This document shows, piece after piece, positions 1 to 7,757 of a stretch of DNA of 64,000 nt. How positions within the stretch are numbered: position 1 is the stretch's first letter; each line of letters begins with the position of its first letter. Source of the DNA: Bacillus sp. sid0103 (GTDB lineage: Bacteria; Bacillota; Bacilli; Bacillales_B; DSM-18226); the NCBI RefSeq assembly GCF_019219025.1, contig NZ_JAHUWN010000017.1, forward strand, positions 1 through 64,000. The letters are read 5' to 3'. The position numbers and the translations under genes are program-made. The notes under the pieces are model-generated. The model was given only the letters and a program-made list of their open reading frames with translations, did not search any database and was not told the origin of the DNA.

Positions 1-231
1 GGATGGACGCACCGCTGGTGTACCAGTTGTTCTGCCAAGAGCATCGCTGGGTAGCTATGTGCGGACGGGATAAGTGCTGAAAGCATCTAAGCATGAAGCC
101 CCCCTCAAGATGAGATTTCCCATAGCGCAAGCTAGTAAGAACCCTGAAAGATGATCAGGTTGATAGGTCAGAGGTGGAAGCGTGGTAACATGTGGAGCTG
201 ACTGATACTAATCGTTCGAGGACTTAACCAT
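1..231 (+). rRNA. 23S ribosomal RNA, 3' end (partial)
   Basis: The first ~230 bases match the conserved 3' end of Bacillus 23S rRNA (the sarcin-ricin-proximal helices and the terminal GAGGACTTAACCA). The 5' part lies outside the window. It is followed by 5S rRNA and tRNAs, the usual Bacillaceae rrn order. The exact 3' end is approximate. Confidence 0.95.
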
Positions 232-358
232 TTTTAAGGCAAATTTGAGTTTACAAACTTCTTCTGCATTATCTAGTTTTGAGGGAATGAAAAAAAATTA
301 ATTTTCCTCTTGAAAAATATAAAAAAGACATTATAATAAAATAGTGTCGAATATATGG

Positions 359-475
<117 letters not shown>

Positions 476-484
476 TGTAAATAT

Positions 485-560
485 GGAGGATTAGCTCAGC
501 TGGGAGAGCATCTGCCTTACAAGCAGAGGGTCGGCGGTTCGATCCCGTCATCCTCCACCA
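485..560 (+). tRNA. tRNA-Val (UAC)
   Basis: 76-nt cloverleaf with encoded CCA; anticodon loop CTTACAA gives anticodon TAC. First tRNA of the cluster, 9 nt after 5S rRNA. Confidence 0.97.
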
Positions 561-573
561 TATTTACCTATAT

Positions 574-646
<73 letters not shown>

Positions 647-656
647 CCTTTTATAT

Positions 657-792
657 GAGCCATTAGCTCAGTTGGTAGAGCAGATTGCGTACTTCATTGA
701 AGGAGCTTCTGCGGGCAATCTGCGAGAAAGAACGTAAGTTCTTTTGAGCATCTGACTTACGCTAATAAAAGATTAGAGAATCATCTTACGAT
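657..792 (+). repeat. Broken tRNA-Lys 5' part with a D-arm insertion
   Basis: Bases 657-682 are identical to the first 26 nt of the intact tRNA-Lys that starts at 793. A 63-nt insert (683-745) follows, forming two hairpins: GCAGATTGC (680-688) with GCAATCTGC (715-723), and AAAGAAC/GTTCTTT (727-744). GAGCA is then repeated (746-750) and the Lys anticodon-stem strand TCTGACTT resumes (751-758). A 34-nt linker leads to the intact gene. There is no 3' half, so this is not a functional tRNA. The same architecture precedes tRNA-Phe. Confidence 0.85.
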
Positions 793-868
793 GAGCCATT
801 AGCTCAGTTGGTAGAGCATCTGACTTTTAATCAGAGGGTCGAAGGTTCGAGTCCTTCATGGCTCACCA
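793..868 (+). tRNA. tRNA-Lys (UUU)
   Basis: 76-nt complete cloverleaf with encoded CCA; acceptor GAGCCAT/ATGGCTC, anticodon loop CTTTTAA. It is preceded by a broken copy of its own 5' part. Confidence 0.97.
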
Positions 869-882
869 TTTAAAATTAATAT

Positions 883-967
883 GCGGGTGTGGCGGAATTG
901 GCAGACGCACCAGACTTAGGATCTGGCGCCGCAAGGCGTGGGGGTTCGACTCCCTTCACCCGCACCA
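883..967 (+). tRNA. tRNA-Leu (UAG)
   Basis: 85-nt class II tRNA with long variable arm and encoded CCA; anticodon loop CTTAGGA. Confidence 0.96.
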
Positions 968-980
968 TTTAATTTTATAT

Positions 981-1052
981 GCGGAAGTAGTTCAGTGGTA
1001 GAACACCACCTTGCCAAGGTGGGGGTCGCGGGTTCGAATCCCGTCTTCCGCT
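981..1052 (+). tRNA. tRNA-Gly (GCC)
   Basis: Acceptor GCGGAAG/CTTCCGC, anticodon loop TTGCCAA. No encoded CCA; discriminator base T. Confidence 0.96.
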
Positions 1053-1060
1053 CTCTACAT

Positions 1061-1149
1061 GCCGGGGTGGCGGAACTGGCAGACGCACAGGACTTAAAAT
1101 CCTGCGGTAGGTGACTACCGTACCGGTTCGATTCCGGTCCTCGGCACCA
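1061..1149 (+). tRNA. tRNA-Leu (UAA)
   Basis: 89-nt class II tRNA with long variable arm and encoded CCA; anticodon loop CTTAAAA. Confidence 0.96.
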
Positions 1150-1171
1150 TTTAAGTTAATTAAATTCATAT

Positions 1172-1245
1172 GCGCCCTTAGCTCAGCTGGATAGAGTGTT
1201 TGACTACGAATCAAAAGGTCGGGAGTTCGAATCTCTCAGGGCGCA
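1172..1245 (+). tRNA. tRNA-Arg (ACG)
   Basis: Acceptor GCGCCCT/AGGGCGC, anticodon loop CTACGAA; A34 is presumably deaminated to inosine. CCA not encoded. Confidence 0.96.
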
Positions 1246-1251
1246 CTTTAA

Positions 1252-1328
1252 CGGGAAGTAGCTCAGCTTGGTAGAGCACTTGGTTTGGGACCAAGGGGTC
1301 GCAGGTTCGAATCCTGTCTTCCCGACCA
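1252..1328 (+). tRNA. tRNA-Pro (UGG)
   Basis: 77-nt cloverleaf with encoded CCA; anticodon loop TTTGGGA. Only 6 nt after tRNA-Arg. Confidence 0.96.
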
Positions 1329-1345
1329 TACTTCTAATAATATAT

Positions 1346-1421
1346 GGGGTCTTAGCTCAGCTGGGAGAGCGCCTGCTTTGCACGCAGGAGGTCAGGGGTT
1401 CGATCCCCCTAGACTCCACCA
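1346..1421 (+). tRNA. tRNA-Ala (UGC)
   Basis: 76-nt cloverleaf with encoded CCA; anticodon loop TTTGCAC. The acceptor stem carries the G3-U70 wobble that marks alanine tRNAs. Confidence 0.97.
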
Positions 1422-1442
1422 ATAATTTTAAAATAATATTAT

Positions 1443-1519
1443 GGCGGTGTAGCTCAGCTGGCTAGAGCGTACGGTTCATACCCGTAAGGTCGGGGGTTCG
1501 ATCCCCTCCGCCGCTACCA
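1443..1519 (+). tRNA. tRNA-Met (CAU), elongator
   Basis: 77-nt cloverleaf with encoded CCA and anticodon loop TTCATAC. Position between Ala and the next CAU tRNA matches the elongator Met of the B. subtilis cluster. It lacks the initiator's C1-A72 mismatch. Confidence 0.9.
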
Positions 1520-1543
1520 AATATTGTTTGAATATCTTAACTT

Positions 1544-1620
1544 GGACCTTTAGCTCAGCTGGTTAGAGCAGACGGCTCATAACCGTCCGGTCGTAGGTTC
1601 GAGTCCTACAAGGTCCACCA
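1544..1620 (+). tRNA. tRNA-Ile2 (CAU, probably lysidine-modified)
   Basis: 77 nt with encoded CCA and anticodon loop CTCATAA. Reads as CAU, but its body sequence and position before Ser match the minor tRNA-Ile whose C34 is converted to lysidine by TilS. Assignment as Ile rather than Met is inference from resemblance and order. Confidence 0.8.
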
Positions 1621-1639
1621 TTAGTTTCATATTTATTTT

Positions 1640-1732
1640 GGAGGAATACCCAAGTTTGGCTGAAGGGATCGGTCTTGAAAACCGACAGGCGGGTCATACC
1701 GCGCGGGGGTTCGAATCCCTCTTCCTCCTCCA
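1640..1732 (+). tRNA. tRNA-Ser (UGA)
   Basis: 93-nt class II tRNA with long variable arm; anticodon loop CTTGAAA, encoded CCA. The discriminator base (1729) reads T, where G73 is usual for serine tRNAs. Confidence 0.94.
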
Positions 1733-1750
1733 TTATTTTATTATTATTGT

Positions 1751-1891
1751 CGCGGGGTGGAGCAACTAGCATTGCTTCTATGAATAATCTGCGAGTTGTA
1801 TCAATCGAGTTGCTGCTTGCATAAGCTTACTGAGATTGATACAGTTCATGCAACTTAGGTCATGAATAAAATATCTTGGTTTTATTATCGT
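1751..1891 (+). repeat. Short tRNA-fMet 5' fragment plus hairpin-containing linker
   Basis: Bases 1751-1764 repeat the first 14 nt of the intact initiator tRNA almost exactly (CGCGGGGTGGAGCA). About 127 nt of non-tRNA sequence follow before the complete gene at 1892. The linker holds AATCTGCGAG (1786-1795), also present in the Lys and Phe inserts, and an inverted repeat TGTATCAATC / GATTGATACA (1797-1843). It appears to be a diverged member of the same family. Confidence 0.7.
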
Positions 1892-1965
<74 letters not shown>

Positions 1966-1967
1966 TT

Positions 1968-2041
1968 GGTCTGGTAGTTCAGTTGGTTAGAATGCCTGCC
2001 TGTCACGCAGGAGGTCGCGGGTTCGAGTCCCGTCCAGACCG
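1968..2041 (+). tRNA. tRNA-Asp (GUC)
   Basis: Acceptor GGTCTGG/CCAGACC with G73 discriminator; anticodon loop CTGTCAC. CCA not encoded; starts 2 nt after tRNA-fMet. Confidence 0.96.
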
Positions 2042-2046
2042 TAGTT

Positions 2047-2182
2047 GGCTCAGTAGCTCAGTCGGTAGAGCAGATTGCTCACTTCATTGAATATGCTTCT
2101 GAGGCAATCTGCGAGAAAGAACGAAAGTTCTTTTGAGCAAAGGACTTACAGTAATATAAGATTAGGGTACTATCCTAATTTT
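2047..2182 (+). repeat. Broken tRNA-Phe 5' part with a D-arm insertion
   Basis: Bases 2047-2072 match the first 26 nt of the intact tRNA-Phe (2183 onward). A 62-nt insert (2073-2134), close in sequence to the one in the broken tRNA-Lys, contains GCAGATTGC/GCAATCTGC and AAAGAAC/GTTCTTT hairpins. GAGCA recurs and the Phe-specific stem strand AAGGACT follows (2140-2146). A linker with hairpin ATTAGG/CCTAAT separates it from the functional gene. No 3' half is present. Confidence 0.85.
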
Positions 2183-2258
2183 GGCTCAGTAGCTCAGTCG
2201 GTAGAGCAAAGGACTGAAAATCCTTGTGTCGGCGGTTCGATTCCGTCCTGAGCCACCA
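2183..2258 (+). tRNA. tRNA-Phe (GAA)
   Basis: 76-nt cloverleaf with encoded CCA; acceptor GGCTCAG/CTGAGCC, anticodon loop CTGAAAA. Preceded by a broken copy of its own 5' part. Confidence 0.97.
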
Positions 2259-2285
2259 TTTTTAATTAAAGAAAATTTTTATTGT

Positions 2286-2362
2286 GGCGATTGTGGCGAA
2301 GTGGTTAACGCACCTGATTGTGGTTCAGGCATTCGTGGGTTCGATTCCCATCAGTCGCCCCA
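2286..2362 (+). tRNA. tRNA-His (GUG)
   Basis: 77 nt with the 8-bp acceptor typical of histidine tRNA (extra G-1 paired with C73) and encoded CCA; anticodon loop TTGTGGT. Confidence 0.95.
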
Positions 2363-2379
2363 TAATAAATTACTTATAT

Positions 2380-2453
2380 GCGGGTGTAGTTTACTGGTAA
2401 AACCTCAGCCTTCCAAGCTGATGTAGTGGGTTCGATTCCCATCACCCGCTCCA
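2380..2453 (+). tRNA. tRNA-Gly (UCC)
   Basis: 74 nt with encoded CCA; anticodon loop CTTCCAA. Confidence 0.96.
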
Positions 2454-2457
2454 ATAT

Positions 2458-2534
<77 letters not shown>

Positions 2535-2540
2535 TATTGT

Positions 2541-2615
2541 TCCGCAGTAGCTCAGTGGTAGAGCTATCGGCTGTTAACCGATCGGTCGTAGGTTCGAGTC
2601 CTACCTGCGGAGCCA
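2541..2615 (+). tRNA. tRNA-Asn (GUU)
   Basis: 75 nt with encoded CCA and G73; anticodon loop CTGTTAA. Confidence 0.96.
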
Positions 2616-2618
2616 AAC

Positions 2619-2709
2619 GGGGAAGTACTCAAGTGGCTGAAGAGGCGCCCCTGCTAAGGGTGTAGGTCGGGTAACCGGCGCGAGGGTTCAAATCCCTCCT
2701 TCTCCGCCA
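2619..2709 (+). tRNA. tRNA-Ser (GCU)
   Basis: 91-nt class II tRNA with long variable arm, encoded CCA and the usual G73; anticodon loop CTGCTAA. Confidence 0.95.
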
Positions 2710-2715
2710 TACCAA

Positions 2716-2787
2716 GGCCCCTTGGTCAAGCGGTTAAGACACCTCCCTTTCACGGAGGTAACACGGGTTCGAGTCCCGTAGGGGTCA
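2716..2787 (+). tRNA. tRNA-Glu (UUC)
   Basis: 72 nt, acceptor GGCCCCT/AGGGGTC, anticodon loop CTTTCAC. CCA not encoded. Last tRNA of the cluster. Confidence 0.95.
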
Positions 2788-2789
2788 TA

Positions 2790-2828
2790 CAAAAAAACTG
2801 ATAACAACTTTGTTATCAGTTTTTTTGT
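2790..2828 (+). terminator. Intrinsic terminator of the rrn-tRNA operon
   Basis: Inverted repeat ACTGATAACAA / TTGTTATCAGT followed by a run of seven T, directly after tRNA-Glu. Confidence 0.92.
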
Positions 2829-2842
2829 ATTCTTTTTTGTTT

Positions 2843-3028
2843 GGATGTGTTAAAGATCAGTGTTATTTTGTAACAAGTTGATTGGAGCGGAAGGCGTGAG
2901 ACTCCTGCGGAGGTAGGAGCCAGGGGAGACCCCTGCAGGCGCTTTAGCGCCGAGGAGGCTTCCCGTACCGCCCGCGGAAAGCGAAGCGCCTAGAGCGGCG
3001 GAAAACAACAGGCATCATTAACACAGCC
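2843..3028. repeat. 186-bp intergenic repeat (copy 1)
   Basis: Bounded by GTGTTAAAG at the left and TTAACACAGCC at the right. The core reads GATTGGAGCGGAAGGCG, ACTCCTGCGG, GGCGCTTTAGCGCC and CCCGCGGAAAGCGAAGCG. The copy at 40319-40504 has the same length, ends and core, and shorter copies lie near 55.7 and 62.2 kb. Much more GC-rich than its surroundings and able to fold extensively. No open reading frame of note. The rest of the gap up to glgB is AT-rich, with one candidate cre site. Confidence 0.85.
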
Positions 3029-3200
3029 TTTTGCTTAATAAAGATTGCAGCCGAGTATTATTAAAGCTTCTTTAGCACTGAGGATTAACCAAAAAATCCC
3101 CTTTGAATGTCCCCAACCCCTTACCGAAAAACTGATGACATTTCACGAACAATATTATATTTAAATAATTATTTTTCCTGTATTATCCATTAAGAAACAT

Positions 3201-3214
3201 TGATAACGCTTACA
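3201..3214. promoter_or_regulatory. Candidate CcpA (cre) site upstream of glgB
   Basis: TGATAACGCTTACA matches the catabolite responsive element consensus TGWAARCGYTWNCW at 13 of 14 positions. It lies ~280 nt before the glgB start; no convincing promoter could be fixed between them. Its function is inferred from sequence match only. Confidence 0.5.
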
Positions 3215-3494
3215 TTTCCGCAATTTTCCTTTCCTTTGAACTCCGCATTTATTGAAAATCAAATAACTTTTTTGGGCAAAATAATTAAAAAAACTGAAAA
3301 TTTTTTATATATTTTTGGCGAATATTGATAGAATTATTGATGAATGGTGTCGTTAATTGTCGAATTATAGTCTTTTATGACACTACGCATCGTTTATTGT
3401 CAGAAAAGATAAAAAAGTTTTATGAGGATTATTGATAAATTGCACTTATAATTGGATTTTGAAATACATATTTTCATTGGGGATGAGGAGAGCC

Positions 3495-5435
3495 ATGACA
3501 GTGAATACGTTTTTTCCGACTGATTATCAGTTACATTTATTTCACGAAGGAAATTTTTATCAAAGTCATCAGCTTTTTGGCGCTCATATCTTGAAGAATT
3601 CCGATAAGGTTTATACACGATTTTGCGTTTGGGCCCCTAATGCACTGCAGGTAAGGCTCGCGGGGGATTTTAATAACTGGAATGGTGAAGGGTATGAACT
3701 GCAAAAAGTTAACGATGAAGGAGTATGGATCCTGATTACTGATAAGGATCTAACAGGGAAGCTTTATAAATATGAAATTTTCTCACAATCAGGTGAGAGG
3801 CTGCTAAAATCTGATCCGTTTGCTTTTTATTCTGAAATAAGACCTAATACAGCATCTGTTGTGTATTCGTTAAAGAATTATGAATGGCAAGACAATCAAT
3901 GGATGAATCGACGCGGGAAAAAATCCTTGCTTTCAGAGCCCGCGATTATTTATGAAATACACCTGGGATCATGGAAAAAGAAAGAAAATGGTGATTACTT
4001 AACCTATAAAGAATTGGCAGATGAGCTGATTCCATACATACTCGAACATGGATTTACACATGTTGAGTTATTACCGCTTGTTGAGCACCCACTGGACGCC
4101 TCGTGGGGCTATCAGGGAACTGGTTACTTTTCAGTGACATCTAGGTACGGGACGCCAGATGAATTTAGAGAGTTTGTAGATCAATTGCATCAACATGGTA
4201 TAGGAGTCATTCTTGATTGGGTGCCAGGTCATTTTTGTAAGGACTCACATGGTCTTTACCGATTTGATGGAACGCACATCTATTCTTATACCACAGAAAG
4301 TGATCGAGAAAATGCTGTATGGGGGACAGCAAACTTTGATCTTGGAAAAGGTGAGGTACAAAGTTTCCTCATCTCTAACGCCCTATTTTGGATTGATTAT
4401 TTCCATATTGATGGTTTTCGAATGGACGCAGTGGCTAATATCATATACTGGCCCAACGACTCAAACGAAAGGCGAGAAAATCCATTTGGAATTAACTTTT
4501 TGAAAAAGTTAAATAGTCAAGTTCATGAGTATGATCCACATTTCCTCATGATTGGGGAAGACTCAACCGAATTTCCTAATGTGACAACACCAGTTAGTTA
4601 CGGTGGCCTCGGTTTTGATTATAAATGGAATATGGGCTGGATGAATGACATGTTGGAGTATATGGAAACTCCACCGTTTGGTAGGTCTCATGTTCATTCT
4701 AAAGTAACTTTTTCATTTTTATATGCCTTTTTAGAAAACTTTATGCTTCCGTTTTCTCATGATGAAGTGGTTCATGGGAAAAAGTCATTACTGGATAAGA
4801 TGCCAGGTGATTATTGGGAAAAGTTTGCGCAACTAAGGCTTTTGTTAGGTTATATGTTTGCCCATCCAGGCAAAAAACTTCTTTTTATGGGCTTTGAGTT
4901 AGGCCAGTTTGCTGAATGGAAGGATAAAGAGCAACTGGACTGGAACTTATTGGACTACGAAATGCATCAAAAATTAAATGACTTTGTTAAGTTCTTAACT
5001 AAGGTCTATAAGCGTTCTAAGGCACTCTATGAGCTCGATTATTTGCATGACGGATTCCAATGGATAGATGCAAATAATAGTCAACAATCTATTTTCTCAT
5101 TTATAAGAAAAGGGAAAAAGGAAGATGACACGTTAGTAGTTATTTGTAATTTTACAGGGGTTAATTACCCTGACTATAAAATCGGTGTTCCTAAAAATGG
5201 CGAATACCGCGAAATTATCAATAGTGATCATGAAGAATACGGCGGGGCGGGGTTTGTAAATAAAAAAACAATTATAGCAGCAGAAGAGCCATTCCATGGC
5301 CTGCCAAATTCAATCAATATATCTATTCCAGCGTTTGGATTTCAAATCATTAGACCGGTTAAAAAGCGAAAGGAGCGAAAAGGAAATGGTAAAGAAAAAG
5401 TGCGTAGCCATGTTATTAGCAGGAGGAAAGGGTAG
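3495..5435 (+). CDS. glgB: 1,4-alpha-glucan branching enzyme GlgB
   Basis: Transfers alpha-1,4 glucan segments to alpha-1,6 branch points during glycogen synthesis in the cytosol. The 646-residue protein has an N-terminal CBM48-like domain (roughly 30-130) and a GH13 barrel with [17 protein letters not shown] (catalytic Asp), IGEDST (catalytic Glu) and SHDEVVHGK. The ATG at 3495 is chosen because GAGGAG precedes it and the N-terminus ([12 protein letters not shown]) resembles Bacillus GlgB; an upstream in-frame start at 3432 lacks such support. It is the first gene of the glg operon. Its 3' end overlaps glgC by 50 nt, adding a basic tail ([13 protein letters not shown]). B. subtilis GlgB is about 627 residues, so this tail is extra. 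Confidence 0.96.
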   Translation: MTVNTFFPTDYQLHLFHEGNFYQSHQLFGAHILKNSDKVYTRFCVWAPNALQVRLAGDFNNWNGEGYELQKVNDEGVWILITDKDLTGKLYKYEIFSQSGERLLKSDPFAFYSEIRPNTASVVYSLKNYEWQDNQWMNRRGKKSLLSEPAIIYEIHLGSWKKKENGDYLTYKELADELIPYILEHGFTHVELLPLVEHPLDASWGYQGTGYFSVTSRYGTPDEFREFVDQLHQHGIGVILDWVPGHFCKDSHGLYRFDGTHIYSYTTESDRENAVWGTANFDLGKGEVQSFLISNALFWIDYFHIDGFRMDAVANIIYWPNDSNERRENPFGINFLKKLNSQVHEYDPHFLMIGEDSTEFPNVTTPVSYGGLGFDYKWNMGWMNDMLEYMETPPFGRSHVHSKVTFSFLYAFLENFMLPFSHDEVVHGKKSLLDKMPGDYWEKFAQLRLLLGYMFAHPGKKLLFMGFELGQFAEWKDKEQLDWNLLDYEMHQKLNDFVKFLTKVYKRSKALYELDYLHDGFQWIDANNSQQSIFSFIRKGKKEDDTLVVICNFTGVNYPDYKIGVPKNGEYREIINSDHEEYGGAGFVNKKTIIAAEEPFHGLPNSINISIPAFGFQIIRPVKKRKERKGNGKEKVRSHVISRRKG

Positions 5436-6531
5436 TAGGCTTAATTCGCTGACGAAGGATTTAGCGAAACCTGCCGTTCCTTTTGGGGGGAAATATCGTA
5501 TCATTGATTTTCCGTTAAGTAATTGTGCAAATTCTAACATTGATACAGTTGGGGTATTAACACAATACCAACCATTATTACTAAATTCCTATATTGGGAT
5601 AGGCAGTGCTTGGGACCTTGATCGGAAGGATGGAGGGGTAACTGTTTTACCACCATATGCTGAATCGTCTGAAGTAAAGTGGTATACAGGGACGGCAAGT
5701 GCCATTTATCAAAACCTAAATTACCTCAAACAATACCAGCCTGAATATGTTCTTATTTTGTCAGGTGACCATATATACAAAATGAATTATGAAAGTATGC
5801 TAGAATACCATATTGAAAAAAGGGCAGATGTAACCATCTCCTTAATTGAAGTTCCATGGGTAGAAGCTAGCCGATTTGGAATTATGAATACAACTGAAGA
5901 TATGCGAATTGTTGAGTTTGATGAAAAGCCAGCCAATCCAAAAAATAATCTTGCTTCGATGGGCATCTATATTTTTAGCTGGAATATACTTAAAGAATAT
6001 TTAGAAATGGACGACCGAAATCCTGATTCTAGTCATGACTTTGGGAAAGATGTTATCCCATTGCTTTTAGAGGAGAATAAGAAGTTGTTTGCCTATCCAT
6101 TTAAAGGATATTGGAAAGATGTTGGAACGGTTACAAGTCTTTGGGAAGCTAACATGGATTTGTTAAGTGAAGATTGTGATTTAGATTTATTTGATCAAGG
6201 ATGGAGGATTTATTCCGTTAATCCAAACCAGCCGCCGCAATTTATTTCCTCGGATGCAATCGTAAAAGAATCACTGATTAATGAAGGGTGTACAGTTGAA
6301 GGGGAAGTTGACAAATCTGTCCTCTTTCAAGGGGTAACGGTCGGAAAAGGTTCGATTATTAAAGAGTCGGTTATTATGCCTGATTCCATTATTGGTGATA
6401 ATTGTTTGATCGAGAGAGCGATTGTTCCTAGTGATGTAAAAGTGCCTGACGGGACTGTGATTCGCTCATTTGATGACGAGATTATTCTAGTTACGAATGA
6501 AATGCTAAGCGGGCTTTATCCTGCTTTTTAA
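5386..6531 (+). CDS. glgC: Glucose-1-phosphate adenylyltransferase, catalytic subunit
   Basis: Makes ADP-glucose from glucose-1-phosphate and ATP, the committed step of bacterial glycogen synthesis. The 381-residue protein shows the nucleotidyltransferase signature [12 protein letters not shown] (residues 8-19), the sugar-phosphate motif LSGDHIYKM, and a C-terminal left-handed beta-helix with hexapeptide repeats. The ATG at 5386 follows AAGG and gives the family N-terminus [14 protein letters not shown]. It starts inside glgB. In Bacillus GlgC works with GlgD, encoded next. Length equals the B. subtilis protein within one residue. Confidence 0.96.
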   Translation: MVKKKCVAMLLAGGKGSRLNSLTKDLAKPAVPFGGKYRIIDFPLSNCANSNIDTVGVLTQYQPLLLNSYIGIGSAWDLDRKDGGVTVLPPYAESSEVKWYTGTASAIYQNLNYLKQYQPEYVLILSGDHIYKMNYESMLEYHIEKRADVTISLIEVPWVEASRFGIMNTTEDMRIVEFDEKPANPKNNLASMGIYIFSWNILKEYLEMDDRNPDSSHDFGKDVIPLLLEENKKLFAYPFKGYWKDVGTVTSLWEANMDLLSEDCDLDLFDQGWRIYSVNPNQPPQFISSDAIVKESLINEGCTVEGEVDKSVLFQGVTVGKGSIIKESVIMPDSIIGDNCLIERAIVPSDVKVPDGTVIRSFDDEIILVTNEMLSGLYPAF

Positions 6532-6532
6532 T

Positions 6533-6702
6533 AAAGGCTAATTTCGCATAGAATATTGTGTTTCGTATAAGCTCATCAACCTGTATAACTAGATGCTTCG
6601 TGGCAACTTTTCGTAGGAACAGATGCGAAAATTACCTAGAAACTTAGTGAAATGACCCATATTTTAGCTCCAAAAGCAACAAAGTTTACGAAAAGAGCCT
6701 TA
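6533..6702 (+). repeat. ~170-bp MITE-like repeat inside the glg operon (copy 1)
   Basis: This sequence recurs in inverted orientation at 20479-20645; large blocks are identical after reverse complementing (for example ATAACTAGATGCTTCGTGGC and GCTCCAAAAGCAACAAAG). The ends form imperfect terminal inverted repeats (AAGGCTAATTTCG / CGAAAAGAGCCTT). It fills almost the whole glgC-glgD gap. There is no coding capacity, so any mobility would need an enzyme from elsewhere. Confidence 0.8.
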
Positions 6703-6725
6703 ATAAAATATAGGAGGGACTTTGA

Positions 6726-7757
6726 TTGAAAAGAAAGCTTTTAGGTGTAATTGACGCCACAACATACCATGATGATTTAGAAGATTTATTAACACATCGC
6801 TCACTTGCTGCCCTGCCGTTTGCGGGGCGTTACCGCATCATTGATTTTGTATTATCGAATATGGTGAATTCAGGTATTCGCAGTGTGGCTATTTTCCCGA
6901 AAATGCAATATCGTTCGTTAATGGACCACTTGGGTTCCGGTAAGAATTGGGATTTAAACCGAAAGCGTGATGGCCTTTTCTTTTTCCCATCACCGATTGT
7001 CGATAACGACGGAAATAAAATCGGCTCATTTGAGCATTTTGCTGCAAATTTAGACTTTTTTTATCGAAGTACACAAGAGTATGCAATCATCTCCAATTGT
7101 TATACAGTGTTCAACATGAACTTTAGACCAATCCTAGATTGGCATAGTCGCTCTGGTTGTGACATCACTGAAATCCATCACAAGGATGGAGGTTCAATGG
7201 AGATGTACTTGATCAAGACATCCCTGCTTATTAAGTTAATTGAAACGCGGAATGAAACGGGGTATACCTGTATGAGGGATGTAGCTAATGACCTTCAGGA
7301 CCTTTATTCTGTTTGCCACTATGACTATGAAGGCTATGCCGTGATGATAGATACAATCGAGAACTATTTTTCTACTAGTATGAATTTATTAAAGTCTGAT
7401 GTTTGGAAAGAACTATTTCCAAAAGAGCAGCCAATCTTTACTAAAGTTAAGGATGAACCACCGACGAAGTATGCAAAGGGATCAGAGGTAAAAAATGCCA
7501 TGATAGCCAATGGCTGTATCATTAACGGAACAGTAGAAAACAGTATCATTTCACGTGGGGTGAAAATTGGCAAAGGAGCAGTTATTAAGAACTGTATCAT
7601 TATGCAAAAGTGCCAGATTGAAGAAAATTGTTATCTAGACTCCGTAATTTTAGATAAAGATGTTAAAGTAGAGGCAGGAACGCAATTAACGGGCACAGCA
7701 CAATCACCATTTGTGATTCGTAAAGGAACCAAACAAGGAGCGTTGATGAACTCGTGA
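6726..7757 (+). CDS. glgD: Glucose-1-phosphate adenylyltransferase, regulatory-type subunit GlgD
   Basis: GlgC paralogue that in Bacillus forms a heteromeric ADP-glucose pyrophosphorylase with GlgC. The 343-residue protein keeps the fold (PFAGRYRIIDFVLSNM) but lacks the glycine-rich GGKGSRL loop: the N-terminus is MKRKLLGVIDATTYHDD. This fits a non-catalytic or weakly catalytic subunit. A C-terminal hexapeptide beta-helix is visible (about 260-330). The start is a TTG preceded by GGAGGGA. It overlaps glgA by 4 nt (GTGA), implying translational coupling. Length matches B. subtilis GlgD. Confidence 0.95.
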   Translation: MKRKLLGVIDATTYHDDLEDLLTHRSLAALPFAGRYRIIDFVLSNMVNSGIRSVAIFPKMQYRSLMDHLGSGKNWDLNRKRDGLFFFPSPIVDNDGNKIGSFEHFAANLDFFYRSTQEYAIISNCYTVFNMNFRPILDWHSRSGCDITEIHHKDGGSMEMYLIKTSLLIKLIETRNETGYTCMRDVANDLQDLYSVCHYDYEGYAVMIDTIENYFSTSMNLLKSDVWKELFPKEQPIFTKVKDEPPTKYAKGSEVKNAMIANGCIINGTVENSIISRGVKIGKGAVIKNCIIMQKCQIEENCYLDSVILDKDVKVEAGTQLTGTAQSPFVIRKGTKQGALMNS

